This document shows, one piece after another, positions 1 through 8,739 of a DNA stretch of 54,157 nucleotides; positions within the stretch are counted from its first letter, which is position 1, and the number at the start of each line of letters is the position of its first letter. A model generated the notes under the pieces. It did no database searches, was not told where the DNA came from, and saw only the letters and a list, made by a program, of their open reading frames with translations. A program made the position numbers and the translations under genes. This DNA comes from UBA3064 sp023258775 (GTDB lineage Bacteria; Pseudomonadota; Gammaproteobacteria; Burkholderiales; Burkholderiaceae_E): the NCBI GenBank assembly GCA_044355655.1, contig JBIKXS010000022.1, positions 1 to 54,157 of the forward strand, written 5' to 3'.

Positions 1-162
1 CCGCTGGCCCCGCCAAGTGGCTGTGCCTTTCACCCACGCTGTCCGAAGGCAAAAGCTCGATGCCAGCGCGAGCGGCCAGCATTGACCATGGTTGACGAAA
101 CACGCCAGGTTGCCTGTTTTGCAATTAGCGATCCAGACTTTGATAAGCGTGATGCGCGTTAG
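1..162 (+). CDS. Oligopeptide/dipeptide ABC transporter ATP-binding protein, C-terminal end (partial)
   Basis: Frame 1 is open from the window edge to a TAG at 160-162 and encodes 53 residues. They begin PSGCAFHPRCPKA and continue with a further Cys, a Pro-Ala-Leu and a Val-Ala-Cys triplet. This Cys-rich pattern is the oligopeptide/dipeptide C-terminal domain found at the end of DppD/DppF/OppD/OppF ATPases, cytoplasmic energy subunits of peptide importers. The ATPase core lies outside the window. The stop codon overlaps the convergent amidohydrolase stop by four bases. Family assignment is firm for so short a piece, but the exact subunit (D or F) and the substrate cannot be told. Confidence 0.75.
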   Translation, partial: PLAPPSGCAFHPRCPKAKARCQRERPALTMVDETRQVACFAISDPDFDKRDAR

Positions 163-1430
163 GGGGCGGACCCTTTAAGCAAGATGCCGTCTTTCATAAC
201 CCACTGGATGCCTTCGCCCTGACCGCACAGAATATTGATATCTTCAAGTGGATTGCCTCTAAGCAGGATCAGGTCAGCAATCGCCCCTTCGAATACATCG
301 CCAAGCTCATGTTCTCGTTGAAGCAATTTTGCTGCCTCGCAAGTCGCAGCCTTTACCGCTGCGGCCGGTCCGAGCACCGAGGCACGAAGACGGAATTCTT
401 CAGATTGCAATCGCTGCGTAGGCCCTAATAAATCACTGCCATATGCCATCGAAACGCCGGCCTTTGCGAAAATCTCGAGCGAGCGCAAGCCATGTCCTCG
501 AACTGATTCGATTTTTGTCAGTGATTCTAAGGGCAGTCCGAGTGCTTTGCCTTCTTGAGCCAGTGCATCGTAAGTGACAAGCGTTGGGACAGCGAAGGCA
601 CCCGTATCGGCCATCATCGAAGCCGCTTCATCATCAACCAAATTACCATGTTCGATGCTTCGTACCCCACAGCGAATCGCGCGCTTTATTGCCCTCGCTG
701 TGTAGGCATGCGCCATCACATAGCTCGAAGCATTATCTGCCTCTTCAACTGCGGCTCTTATTTCGTCTTCGCTATAGCCAAGAAAGTGGATTGGATCATT
801 GGGGGAAGCAACACCGCCTGAGGCCATGATCTTGATTTGGGTTGCTCCACGTTGAATCTCCTCTCGAACGGCTTTACGCATCGCGTCAACCCCATCGACA
901 ATCCTTGCAATGGCACCAACCTTCACCGTACATGCGCAAGGTTCGATAATGTCATTACGCTCGCGCATATCGCCATGTCCACCGGTCTGCGACAAGGCAC
1001 GCCCGGATGGGAAAATCCTTGGCCCAAGAATGGTGCCATCTGCAGTTGCCTGCCTGAGCGCATCGTCGGCACCACCGGCATCACGAACCGTGGTGAAGCC
1101 GCGTCGAATCATCCCCTCTAGAATCGGCACAGCTCGCAGGACCGCGAGAACATTAGGCAGCCGACCAAGCTGGCCTAGGTGCATTTGCGAGGCCAATACG
1201 TGCACATGGCAGTCAATCAATCCAGGCATCAGGACGCCTTGGTTGGCTTCTATCTGTTTTGCAGCATCTGCCGGCAAGTTTTCAAACCACTGCCTCAGCG
1301 TTTGAGCGGCTTCGCTCGGAAGCATTGTTTTGATGCGATTGTCTTCAATCAAAAGATCGCAACTTGGGCTTAGGGATGCCTTTCGGGTTTGAAGAATACG
1401 TGCATTACGGATCAAGATTCGTTGGATCAT
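159..1430 (-). CDS. Metal-dependent amidohydrolase
   Basis: A 423-residue protein of the amidohydrolase superfamily (imidazolonepropionase/prolidase-like branch), predicted to hydrolyse C-N bonds in a cytosolic substrate. Visible metal-site motifs are, in order: GLIDCHVHV (the HxH pair near residue 75), KIMASGGV (candidate carboxylated Lys), AHAYT and IEHGN (later His ligands), and YGSDLLG (catalytic Asp). ATG at 1430 is chosen; a TTG one codon upstream is possible. No strong ribosome-binding site is seen. It is divergent from the nucleoside transporter 74 bp away and convergent with the peptide ABC ATPase. Substrate unknown; peptides, cyclic amides or nucleoside-derived bases would fit the neighbours. 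Confidence 0.85.
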   Translation of the reverse strand: MIQRILIRNARILQTRKASLSPSCDLLIEDNRIKTMLPSEAAQTLRQWFENLPADAAKQIEANQGVLMPGLIDCHVHVLASQMHLGQLGRLPNVLAVLRAVPILEGMIRRGFTTVRDAGGADDALRQATADGTILGPRIFPSGRALSQTGGHGDMRERNDIIEPCACTVKVGAIARIVDGVDAMRKAVREEIQRGATQIKIMASGGVASPNDPIHFLGYSEDEIRAAVEEADNASSYVMAHAYTARAIKRAIRCGVRSIEHGNLVDDEAASMMADTGAFAVPTLVTYDALAQEGKALGLPLESLTKIESVRGHGLRSLEIFAKAGVSMAYGSDLLGPTQRLQSEEFRLRASVLGPAAAVKAATCEAAKLLQREHELGDVFEGAIADLILLRGNPLEDINILCGQGEGIQWVMKDGILLKGSAP

Positions 1431-1504
1431 CAAGCAATCGTAGCGGATAATTAGGCGATGAGCTCACCTATGCCAAGCTTCATCTGCTCGATGAGATAGA
1501 TAGC

Positions 1505-2755
1505 GTGAACTATTCTTTGCAGGCGGTCCTTGGGATCGTGGTTTTTATGATCCTTGTACTCCCCTTATCAAAGGATCGACGTCGGATTAGCTGGCGCCTT
1601 GTCGTGATTGCGATCGGCTTACAGTTCTTGATTTGCTGGCTGATGCTTAGGGCCCCCTTTGTCAAAGAAGCACTGCTACAACTCAACATGGCCGTGGCTG
1701 CGCTTGGCGCGGCGACCTTGCGAGGAAGCTCATTTGTATTTGGTTACCTCGGCGGTGGAGAAGCGCCGTTCAGCGTTACAAATTCAAATCGCCTGGTGGT
1801 CTTCGCCTTTCAAGTTCTGCCATTGCTCATTGTGATGTCAGCGCTTTCTGCGCTGCTTTGGTATTGGCGGATCCTGCCTCTCATCATTCAATCAATCGCG
1901 ATGATCTTTGAGAAAGCGCTCGCTGTGAGAGGCCCCGCGGGGCTTGTAACGACTGCGAACATCTTTCTCGGTCAGACCGAGGCTCCTTTGCTGGTTAGGC
2001 CTTACCTTGCAGGTATGTCTAGGCATGAGCTCCTGCTGGTGATGACGGCAGGAATGGCTACGATTGCTGGATCGGTGATGGTTATCTACTCGGCGATGCT
2101 TGGTGAATTTTTCCAGGGTGCTATGGGGCACTTGATTACAAAATCTGTGATGTCTGTGCCGGCATCCGTGTTGTTTGCACATCTGTTGATGCCTGAATCT
2201 TCGGCAAGTCAGCAAGCCCTACAACCACCGCCTCGGATCTATCAAAGCGCGATGGATGCAATTACCCGTGGCACGAGCGACGGACTTGCGCTTTACTTAA
2301 ACATTATCGCGATATTGATCGTCTTGACAGCACTGGTTGCGCTGGCAAATGGCTTCATTGGTTTTTTGCCGGATGTGGCCGGTGCTCCGCTAAGCCTGGA
2401 AAGAATTGCTGGCTGGGTATTCGCACCGATAGCCTGGTTGATGGGTGTTGATTGGGATGAGGCGGCCAAGGTTGGTTCACTGCTTGGTGTCAAGAGCGTG
2501 CTCAACGAGTTTGTCGCTTATATTCAGCTGAGTGCAATGCCCGCTGAAGCTTTGTCCGATCGATCCCGCCTTATTGCGATGTATGCCCTCTGTGGTTTTG
2601 CGAATCTCGCAAGTATCGGGATTCAGATCAGTGGCATAGGGAGCATGGCACCAGAGCGACGTTCAGACTTGGCAGCACTTGCCTGGCCAGCTTTTGTCGC
2701 TGCCACAATGGCTTCGTGCATGAATGCAAGCGTGCTTGCTATCGTGACCGGATAA
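1505..2755 (+). CDS. Concentrative nucleoside transporter (CNT/NupC family)
   Basis: A 416-residue polytopic inner-membrane protein, expected to import nucleosides with H+ or Na+. Family signatures are visible: GQTEAP at about residues 156-161 and NEFVAY at 334-339, both in the conserved CNT core that binds nucleoside and ion. Length matches the family (about 400 residues). The start is GTG at 1505; upstream ATGs lie in another frame that ends at 1499. The next gene (acyl-CoA ligase) begins 31 bp after the stop on the same strand, so the two may be co-transcribed. The substrate specificity cannot be read from sequence, and no nucleoside catabolic gene is adjacent except possibly the divergent amidohydrolase. 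Confidence 0.9.
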   Translation: MNYSLQAVLGIVVFMILVLPLSKDRRRISWRLVVIAIGLQFLICWLMLRAPFVKEALLQLNMAVAALGAATLRGSSFVFGYLGGGEAPFSVTNSNRLVVFAFQVLPLLIVMSALSALLWYWRILPLIIQSIAMIFEKALAVRGPAGLVTTANIFLGQTEAPLLVRPYLAGMSRHELLLVMTAGMATIAGSVMVIYSAMLGEFFQGAMGHLITKSVMSVPASVLFAHLLMPESSASQQALQPPPRIYQSAMDAITRGTSDGLALYLNIIAILIVLTALVALANGFIGFLPDVAGAPLSLERIAGWVFAPIAWLMGVDWDEAAKVGSLLGVKSVLNEFVAYIQLSAMPAEALSDRSRLIAMYALCGFANLASIGIQISGIGSMAPERRSDLAALAWPAFVAATMASCMNASVLAIVTG

Positions 2756-2786
2756 ACCACTTGATCAAATTGTTGAGCTACCTACG

Positions 2787-4388
2787 ATGAGTCTCCATCA
2801 CATGCCGATGCAGTTTCCGCTTCATGCCTCTTGCACCATGGGCGATTTGATTATTCGGGCGATACAACGTGGGTCAGAGCGGATCGCTTTTGTGCTTGAT
2901 GATCAGCAGATCAGTTATCTGGACTTTGGCAAGATGCTCAGCCGCATGGTGCAATTCATGAAGTCCAAGGGTTTAAAGCGGGGCGATGCAATCGCTTGCT
3001 TATCTTCAAACCGGCCTGAAGCCTTTTTGGTTAACGCAGCCGGGTACTTGCTCGGATTGCGATCAACGTGGATGCACCCACTGGCATCCGAAGACGATCA
3101 TGCCTATCTGATTGAAGATTCGGGCGTCACCCATTTATTCGTTGACCCTACAGTGTTTGAGGCCCGGGGAAAAGCGCTATTCGAAAGGATTGCTGGACTG
3201 AGTGATGTTTTCACGCTGGGGCCATGTATCTCAACAGTGCCACTTGGTGAGGACGCATTGGCAATGATGCAGGCCTTTGAACCGAAGGCACTGGCATGTG
3301 AGGCGCAAGCCGACGATATTTGCACGCTGATTTACACCGGGGGTACGACGGGCAAGCCTAAGGGGGTGATTCACACGCATCGAGTTCAAGTCACCATGGT
3401 GATGACTGAACTTAGCGATTGGGATTGGCCAGAAGACCTGCGATTCCTGGCTATGACGCCGATCACGCATGCAGCGGGTGCAATGATTGTTGCGGTTATG
3501 AGTAAGGCAGGTTGTTTTGTGATGAGTAAGGGTTTTGATGCACAACGATTTTTTGACTTGGTTGAAAAGCACCGAATCAGCTGTACCTTTTTGGTGCCAA
3601 CCATGATCTATGTGCTGCTTGATCATCCGGGCATCGACCAGGCCGATTGTTCTAGCTTAAAGACCGTTATCTATGGCGCATCGCCCATGGCGCCAGCTCG
3701 CCTGATCGAAGGGATTAAGCGCTGGGGCCCTGTATTCATGCAACTTTATGGCCAATCTGAAGCGCCTAATTGCGTGACAAGCTTGCGGCGCAGCGAACAC
3801 GATCCGATCCATTTTCCAGAGCGTCTCGCATCTTGTGGTATGCCCTCAGCAGCAGTCCAACTTGCTTTACTTGATGAAGCAGGTCAAGAGGTCGCGTGCG
3901 GCGAGGTGGGGGAAATTTGTGTTCGCGGGCCGTTGGTGATGACAGGTTACTGGGGCAAGCCCGAGGAAACAGACAAGGCTCTTCGCGGGGGATGGCTTCA
4001 CACAGGTGATCTGGCAAGACGCGATGAGGCAGGCTATTTATATATCGTCGATCGAAGTAAAGACATGATCATTAGTGGCGGCTTCAATGTATTTCCTCGC
4101 GAGGTTGAAGACGTGCTAACAAAGCATCCCGATGTTGCAGCCGCTGCGGTCATCGGTGTTCCGGATCCAAAATGGGGAGAAGCGGTCAAGGCCGTGGTTG
4201 TGCTAAAGCCTGGAGCCAGGACGCAGGCGGAAGCTTTAATTACCTTGGTTCGCGAAGCTAAGGGTGCAGTCCAAGCGCCCAAGACGGTGGATTTTGTTGA
4301 TCAACTCCCGGTCACAGGGCTTGGCAAACCGGATAAGAAAGCGCTTAGAGCCCGCTATTGGGACGGTACAAACCGAGCAGTCAATTGA
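2787..4388 (+). CDS. AMP-dependent acyl-CoA synthetase (ANL family)
   Basis: A 533-residue ATP-dependent carboxylate-CoA ligase. The phosphate loop YTGGTTGKPKG starts at residue 183, the adenine-site motif YGQSEAP follows near residue 320, the ribose-binding Asp of LHTGDLARRDE is D408, the hinge and A8 region reads VDRSKDMIISGGFNVFPRE, and the catalytic lysine is in GLGKPDKKALR (K514). All key residues are present, so it should be active. It adenylates a carboxylic acid and transfers it to CoA in the cytosol. It resembles medium/long-chain fatty acid or aromatic acid ligases; the acid is not identifiable. It lies in a same-strand run with the CNT transporter and the S9 peptidase. Confidence 0.9.
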   Translation: MSLHHMPMQFPLHASCTMGDLIIRAIQRGSERIAFVLDDQQISYLDFGKMLSRMVQFMKSKGLKRGDAIACLSSNRPEAFLVNAAGYLLGLRSTWMHPLASEDDHAYLIEDSGVTHLFVDPTVFEARGKALFERIAGLSDVFTLGPCISTVPLGEDALAMMQAFEPKALACEAQADDICTLIYTGGTTGKPKGVIHTHRVQVTMVMTELSDWDWPEDLRFLAMTPITHAAGAMIVAVMSKAGCFVMSKGFDAQRFFDLVEKHRISCTFLVPTMIYVLLDHPGIDQADCSSLKTVIYGASPMAPARLIEGIKRWGPVFMQLYGQSEAPNCVTSLRRSEHDPIHFPERLASCGMPSAAVQLALLDEAGQEVACGEVGEICVRGPLVMTGYWGKPEETDKALRGGWLHTGDLARRDEAGYLYIVDRSKDMIISGGFNVFPREVEDVLTKHPDVAAAAVIGVPDPKWGEAVKAVVVLKPGARTQAEALITLVREAKGAVQAPKTVDFVDQLPVTGLGKPDKKALRARYWDGTNRAVN

Positions 4389-4422
4389 TCAACCAGAATT
4401 GATTAACCAGATATGAGGCTTG

Positions 4423-6444
4423 ATGGTGATACGTTTTAATCGTATTTGGTTATGGCGCAGACTATTTTTTATCACGTTGATTGCGGGTTCTGCTTCGGCC
4501 GCTGCACAGACATTAGCTGCGTACTTGCAGCCAAATAGTCAGTTGATGGTTCAGGGCGTACCTCCTGTGCCGCTCGAACTTGTTAGAGATGTAGAACGAT
4601 ATACCGAATTCCGTGGACATTCTTTTGTTGACTGGCATCCAAGGCAACGTGAAATGTTGGTGAGCCATCGCATGCCAGGTGCAAGCGTCAGCCAGATCTT
4701 TCGATTAAGGCATCCCTTAGCGCCGCTTGAGCCGATCAGTGAGGGTCAGGAGCCGGTACGTTTTGCGCGCTACGAGCCGCTAGAGGCCAAATATATTCTA
4801 TTTTCAAAGTCTGTCGGCGGTAACGAAGCATCGCAGCTTTACAGGAAAGATCTCGATGGGTCGGGCAAGGAGATTTTGCTTACCGATCCAAACCAAAGGC
4901 ATAGTTTTCATGCATGGAATCGTAAGGCTTCCACCGTGATTTACAGCTCGTTGCCGCTTGACCGGACGGCAGCGGCAGGCACAAGAACAGAGATCAACAC
5001 ATCATTGCGGGAAATGGATCCGATGCATCCTGGGCAAAGCAGAGAGATTGCGCTGTTGCCAGGCGTAGGATGGTTTGCAGGTGAAGTCTCACTCGATGCT
5101 AAATCAGTTATCTTGAATCGATATATTTCAGCGAATGAATCAGAACTTTGGCTTCTTGAATTAGCAAACGGTAACAAGCGGCGATTGCTTCCCAAGGGAC
5201 AGGAGCAAGGACCTTCGGTACATATTGCTTTGGACTTTCTCGCAGATCAGTCGGGTTTGATTGTGTTAACCGACCGCTACAGCGAGTTCAGGGAATTAGT
5301 CATCTTTGATTTAAAAACTGAAGCTTTGCGTCGATTGAGCGGACACATTCCCTGGGATATTAGTCAAGCCGCCCGTAGTCGCGACGGGAGTCAACTTGCG
5401 CTGCTTGCAAATCAGGATGGTAAGCAGGTTTTGCGACTTCTTGAGGGAGACCGGTTTCAGGAACGCGCCTTGCTCGGTCTGCCAGAAGGTTCAATCAATG
5501 CTATCGCCTACCACGACCAAGAGCGTTTGCTTGCCTTTGGTATGAGTGGCGCTCAAAATCCTGGTGCGATCTACAGCTACGACGCGCAAAACGGTTTGCT
5601 TGTTCAGTGGACAAAACCAGTTGCTCACCCCAATGCCGATTTGAATTCATTTCCAGAACAAAAAATTATTCGATGGCAGAGTTTTGATGGTCGCAGCATT
5701 TCTGGCCTTATCTCGCGTCCACCAGCGCGATTTACTGGGAAACGTCCCGTGATGATTGAGATTCATGGCGGTCCTGAAGCTCAGGCAGGTGTGGCGTTTC
5801 TTGGGCGACTACAGTACTTTATTCAGGATCTTGGCATCGTGGTGATACGCCCAAATGTGCGCGGGTCAACCGGCTTTGGCAAAGGGTTTGTGGCTCTCGA
5901 TAACGGGCGACTCAGGGAAGATGCCGTGAAGGACATTGGGGCATTACTTGACTGGATCAGGGATCAATCTGACCTTGATTCCTCCAGAGTGCTTGTTGCT
6001 GGTGGCAGCTATGGTGGCTATATGAGTATGGCAACCGCGTTTCATTACAGCGATCGAATTGCGGCTGCAATCAGTATCGTTGGTATCTCTCATTTTGTTA
6101 CTTTTCTTGAAACGACTGAGAGCTATCGAAGAGATTTGCGCCGCGTTGAATACGGTGACGAGCGTGATCCTGCGATGCGTTCATTTTTGCACCAGATTTC
6201 GCCCCTTAGCAATGCGGCACGAATCACCAAACCATTGTTTGTGATTCAAGGCAGAAACGATCCGCGAGTTCCCTACACCGAGTCTGAGCAAATCGTTGAA
6301 AAGGTAAGAGCCAATGGGACTGAGGTATGGTACCTACGTGCTGAAAATGAAGGGCATGGTTTTGCAAGAAAGGAAAACGCAGATTTTCAGTTTTTTGCCA
6401 TGATTTTGTTCTTAAAACGATATTTATTGGGTGACTTGCATTAG
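4423..6444 (+). CDS. Exported S9 family serine peptidase (prolyl oligopeptidase/acylaminoacyl-peptidase type)
   Basis: A 673-residue protein with an N-terminal signal peptide (Arg-rich start, hydrophobic run, cleavage near ASAAAQ), so probably periplasmic. Residues about 50-400 form a beta-propeller-like region that gates access in this family; the alpha/beta-hydrolase catalytic domain follows. The triad is visible: Ser529 in GGSYGGYMS, Asp613 in GRNDPRVP and His645 in EGHGF. It would cleave short peptides. ATG at 4423 is chosen over the TTG just before it; a GAGG stretch precedes it. It lies 34 bp after the acyl-CoA ligase. The transcript likely ends at the hairpin at 6500-6527. Confidence 0.9.
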   Translation: MVIRFNRIWLWRRLFFITLIAGSASAAAQTLAAYLQPNSQLMVQGVPPVPLELVRDVERYTEFRGHSFVDWHPRQREMLVSHRMPGASVSQIFRLRHPLAPLEPISEGQEPVRFARYEPLEAKYILFSKSVGGNEASQLYRKDLDGSGKEILLTDPNQRHSFHAWNRKASTVIYSSLPLDRTAAAGTRTEINTSLREMDPMHPGQSREIALLPGVGWFAGEVSLDAKSVILNRYISANESELWLLELANGNKRRLLPKGQEQGPSVHIALDFLADQSGLIVLTDRYSEFRELVIFDLKTEALRRLSGHIPWDISQAARSRDGSQLALLANQDGKQVLRLLEGDRFQERALLGLPEGSINAIAYHDQERLLAFGMSGAQNPGAIYSYDAQNGLLVQWTKPVAHPNADLNSFPEQKIIRWQSFDGRSISGLISRPPARFTGKRPVMIEIHGGPEAQAGVAFLGRLQYFIQDLGIVVIRPNVRGSTGFGKGFVALDNGRLREDAVKDIGALLDWIRDQSDLDSSRVLVAGGSYGGYMSMATAFHYSDRIAAAISIVGISHFVTFLETTESYRRDLRRVEYGDERDPAMRSFLHQISPLSNAARITKPLFVIQGRNDPRVPYTESEQIVEKVRANGTEVWYLRAENEGHGFARKENADFQFFAMILFLKRYLLGDLH

Positions 6445-6497
6445 AAGCAATACATGTCAAGTTGCCAATCTGCCTGTGCCAGTGCAAAGTCTTGGCT

Positions 6498-7826
6498 TTA
6501 GCAAGCGTTTTCTTGCTGATTTTTTCTTGTTAATAAATAGGCCATTCCAGAGCCTAACAGTAGAAAAAACAATGATGATCCAATTTTTAACGCCTCAAAG
6601 CCGAATTGGCTCATGATCGGTGAGGCCAGTGCAATGCCAATTGATTGGCCGGAGAAAAGGCTGACGGCAAAGGCTGCAACCGCTGTACCTCGCGTTTGCG
6701 GCGAAAGTTGTGTGGCCTGCACTTGCAAGGTGTTGTGGACCATGAAAAATCCAAGTCCGAGCATTGTGCAAAAAATCAGTTGGCCAGGCCACCAGTAGCC
6801 ACCGATCCAATACATGCCAATTGAGAAAACCGTGGCGCCCAAAATTAAGAGACCCCGTTCGCCAAATTTTTGAATCAGGTAGCGCGCCCCGAGGCTGTAT
6901 ATCACGCCGCCTACTCCGAAGCCTGCAGCAGCGAGGCCCGCCTGCCATAAGGGCAGATGAAACTGAAGGTGTAACCAGCTTGGGACGTAGGCAAAGGCGC
7001 CGTAAACAAGCAATCCTTCGATAAATACAAAGGAAAGCACGATGCGAGCCCATGCGATGTTGAGTACCGCTGCAAATTGTCTAGCAATCGATCGAATCGA
7101 TGGCCGAGTACCTCGTCGTTCGATGACCAGGGGATTGGGTTGTTGTGCGCTTTGAAGGGGCTCAGGCAGCGTTGCTGTTGTCGTTGTTAGCGTTGCCGTT
7201 GTCGTTGTCGTTGTTGGCAGATTCTTCGACCACTTTTTTGGTAAACCACACCAGAAAGAAAGCAGCAATGCAACAATCGCTAGCACGATCGCCGGCAACC
7301 CGAAGCTGATACGCCATCCGAGCGTATCGGCCATCACACCGCCTGCAACTTGGCCAAACACTGCACCGGCGGTCGAGCCCGTCATCAGTCTTGCAAGTAC
7401 CTCTTGGCGCACCTGATAGGGCACGGCGTCACCGATCCAGGCTAATGACAAGGGAATCAAGGCTGCGCATGCGGCTCCTGCGAAAAATCGCATTGCCACC
7501 AGCTGAGTCAGAGTGCCGGCGAGCATGCATGCAGCTGAAGCGATTGCTGCAACGACGGTTAGATCACGAATCCAGCGCAGCTTGCCGGCATAGTCTCCCA
7601 TGGGACCGTGAATCAGTTGAAATAGCCCATAAGCAATGCTGAAGCTTGTGATCACGTAGGCAACTTCGCCAATCGAGCGATTAAATTCCAAGGCAAGCTG
7701 AGGCAGCATCGGGTCGCATAAGCGTACCGATGCCTGGCTTGCAAAAGCACCCAGGGAGAGGGTGAGTAGGGTACGACCTTGGTTTAAGTCATTCGAAAGT
7801 GCCTCTCGCTGATCAGTCGCTTTCAT
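6498..7826 (-). CDS. Major facilitator superfamily transporter
   Basis: A 442-residue protein with about 12 hydrophobic segments, typical of the MFS (drug/H+ antiporter or sugar-efflux branch). The loop between the two halves, near residue 220, is unusual: a run of threonines broken by Ala-Leu, encoded by a GTTGTC-type microsatellite at 7170-7216. The ATG at 7826 overlaps the last base of the upstream SDR stop (TGATG), implying translational coupling. The open frame extends 12 codons further upstream into the SDR gene, but that extension is Arg/Trp-rich and implausible. Likely an inner-membrane exporter; substrate unknown. Confidence 0.85.
   Translation of the reverse strand: MKATDQREALSNDLNQGRTLLTLSLGAFASQASVRLCDPMLPQLALEFNRSIGEVAYVITSFSIAYGLFQLIHGPMGDYAGKLRWIRDLTVVAAIASAACMLAGTLTQLVAMRFFAGAACAALIPLSLAWIGDAVPYQVRQEVLARLMTGSTAGAVFGQVAGGVMADTLGWRISFGLPAIVLAIVALLLSFWCGLPKKWSKNLPTTTTTTATLTTTTATLPEPLQSAQQPNPLVIERRGTRPSIRSIARQFAAVLNIAWARIVLSFVFIEGLLVYGAFAYVPSWLHLQFHLPLWQAGLAAAGFGVGGVIYSLGARYLIQKFGERGLLILGATVFSIGMYWIGGYWWPGQLIFCTMLGLGFFMVHNTLQVQATQLSPQTRGTAVAAFAVSLFSGQSIGIALASPIMSQFGFEALKIGSSLFFLLLGSGMAYLLTRKNQQENAC
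6500..6527 (+). terminator. Intrinsic terminator after the S9 peptidase gene
   Basis: A six-base-pair stem AGCAAG/CTTGCT with a six-base loop is followed by GATTTTTTCTT, the pattern of a rho-independent terminator for plus-strand transcription. It lies 55 bp past the peptidase stop and inside the last codons of the convergent MFS gene. Confidence 0.55.
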
Positions 7827-8524
7827 CAGGTAGCAACGCCGCCAACGCCTGCGCCGCCACAAACATAAAGGACCTGCCCGGTGACAAATGCACTATCTTC
7901 ACGCATAAAGAACGCAACGGCGGCAGCAACGTCATCGGGTTCGCCCATTCGTCCGACAGGTATATTATCTAGAATCTGACGGGTTCTTGGTGAGTCGGGT
8001 GGATTGGCTTGCTTGAAAAGTTCGGTGGCGATGGGTCCAGGGCCGATGACATTGCTGGTAATGCCAAGCCTGCCTAATTCCAGCGCCCATACACGCGAAA
8101 GACCGATCAGGCCGGCCTTGCTTGCAGCGTAGGCGCTTCTTAGGGTTTTTCCAAGTGCTGCGCGTGATGAAATGCTCACGATGCGCCCGAAACCTGCTTC
8201 GGTCATACCGGGCAATAAGGCCTGTGTGCATTGCATCGCACAGCGCAGATTCAATGCAATGACACGATCAAATTGTGCAAGGCTTTGTTCTTGGGCTGTT
8301 GCGGCTTCGACCGTGCCTACATTGTTGAGTAAGCGTGTGATTGGTCCATGTTTGAGCGCTTCTTCCAGCGCCTCAGCGGTCTGGTTGGGGCAGGATAGGT
8401 CGGCACGAATGCCATCACCTTCGCGGTCGATCACGATTACCTCATAACCCTCAGCCATGCAGCGTTGGGCGCTGGCTTTGCCAATGCCATTGGCACCACC
8501 TGTAATTAGGACGCGATGTTTCAT
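7826..8524 (-). CDS. Short-chain dehydrogenase/reductase
   Basis: A 232-residue classical SDR. It has the nucleotide-binding ITGGANGIG at the N-terminus, the NNVGT core motif, the catalytic Ser in SISSRAA (about residues 119-120), and YAASK (Tyr132, Lys136), followed by NVIGPGPIATE. It reduces or oxidises a carbonyl/hydroxyl group with NAD(P)H in the cytosol, and resembles FabG/PhaB-like 3-oxoacyl reductases. ATG at 8524 is supported by GGAG nine bases upstream; a TTG start 15 bases earlier is less likely. It heads a two-gene unit with the MFS transporter and is divergent from the liv operon. The substrate is unknown; it could act on the compound activated by the neighbouring ligase. Confidence 0.85.
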   Translation of the reverse strand: MKHRVLITGGANGIGKASAQRCMAEGYEVIVIDREGDGIRADLSCPNQTAEALEEALKHGPITRLLNNVGTVEAATAQEQSLAQFDRVIALNLRCAMQCTQALLPGMTEAGFGRIVSISSRAALGKTLRSAYAASKAGLIGLSRVWALELGRLGITSNVIGPGPIATELFKQANPPDSPRTRQILDNIPVGRMGEPDDVAAAVAFFMREDSAFVTGQVLYVCGGAGVGGVAT

Positions 8525-8739
8525 GGTGTTGCGCTCCAAGTTATTGTTTCAACAAAGTTTTCTTTGTTGGTATTGTAGGTGCGATTAGGCAGGCGGCTGG
8601 TCGCTTCAAGTCTCCATACGGGCGGTGTTGTCGATAGCATCGGTTCTGAGGGCGGGCATTGTCTGCTTCCGGCTTGCGCGCAGACGGCGGGTTCGGCGAC
8701 ACTCTAGCCTGAGCAATTCTAAAATCAAGGAGGCTAGGC

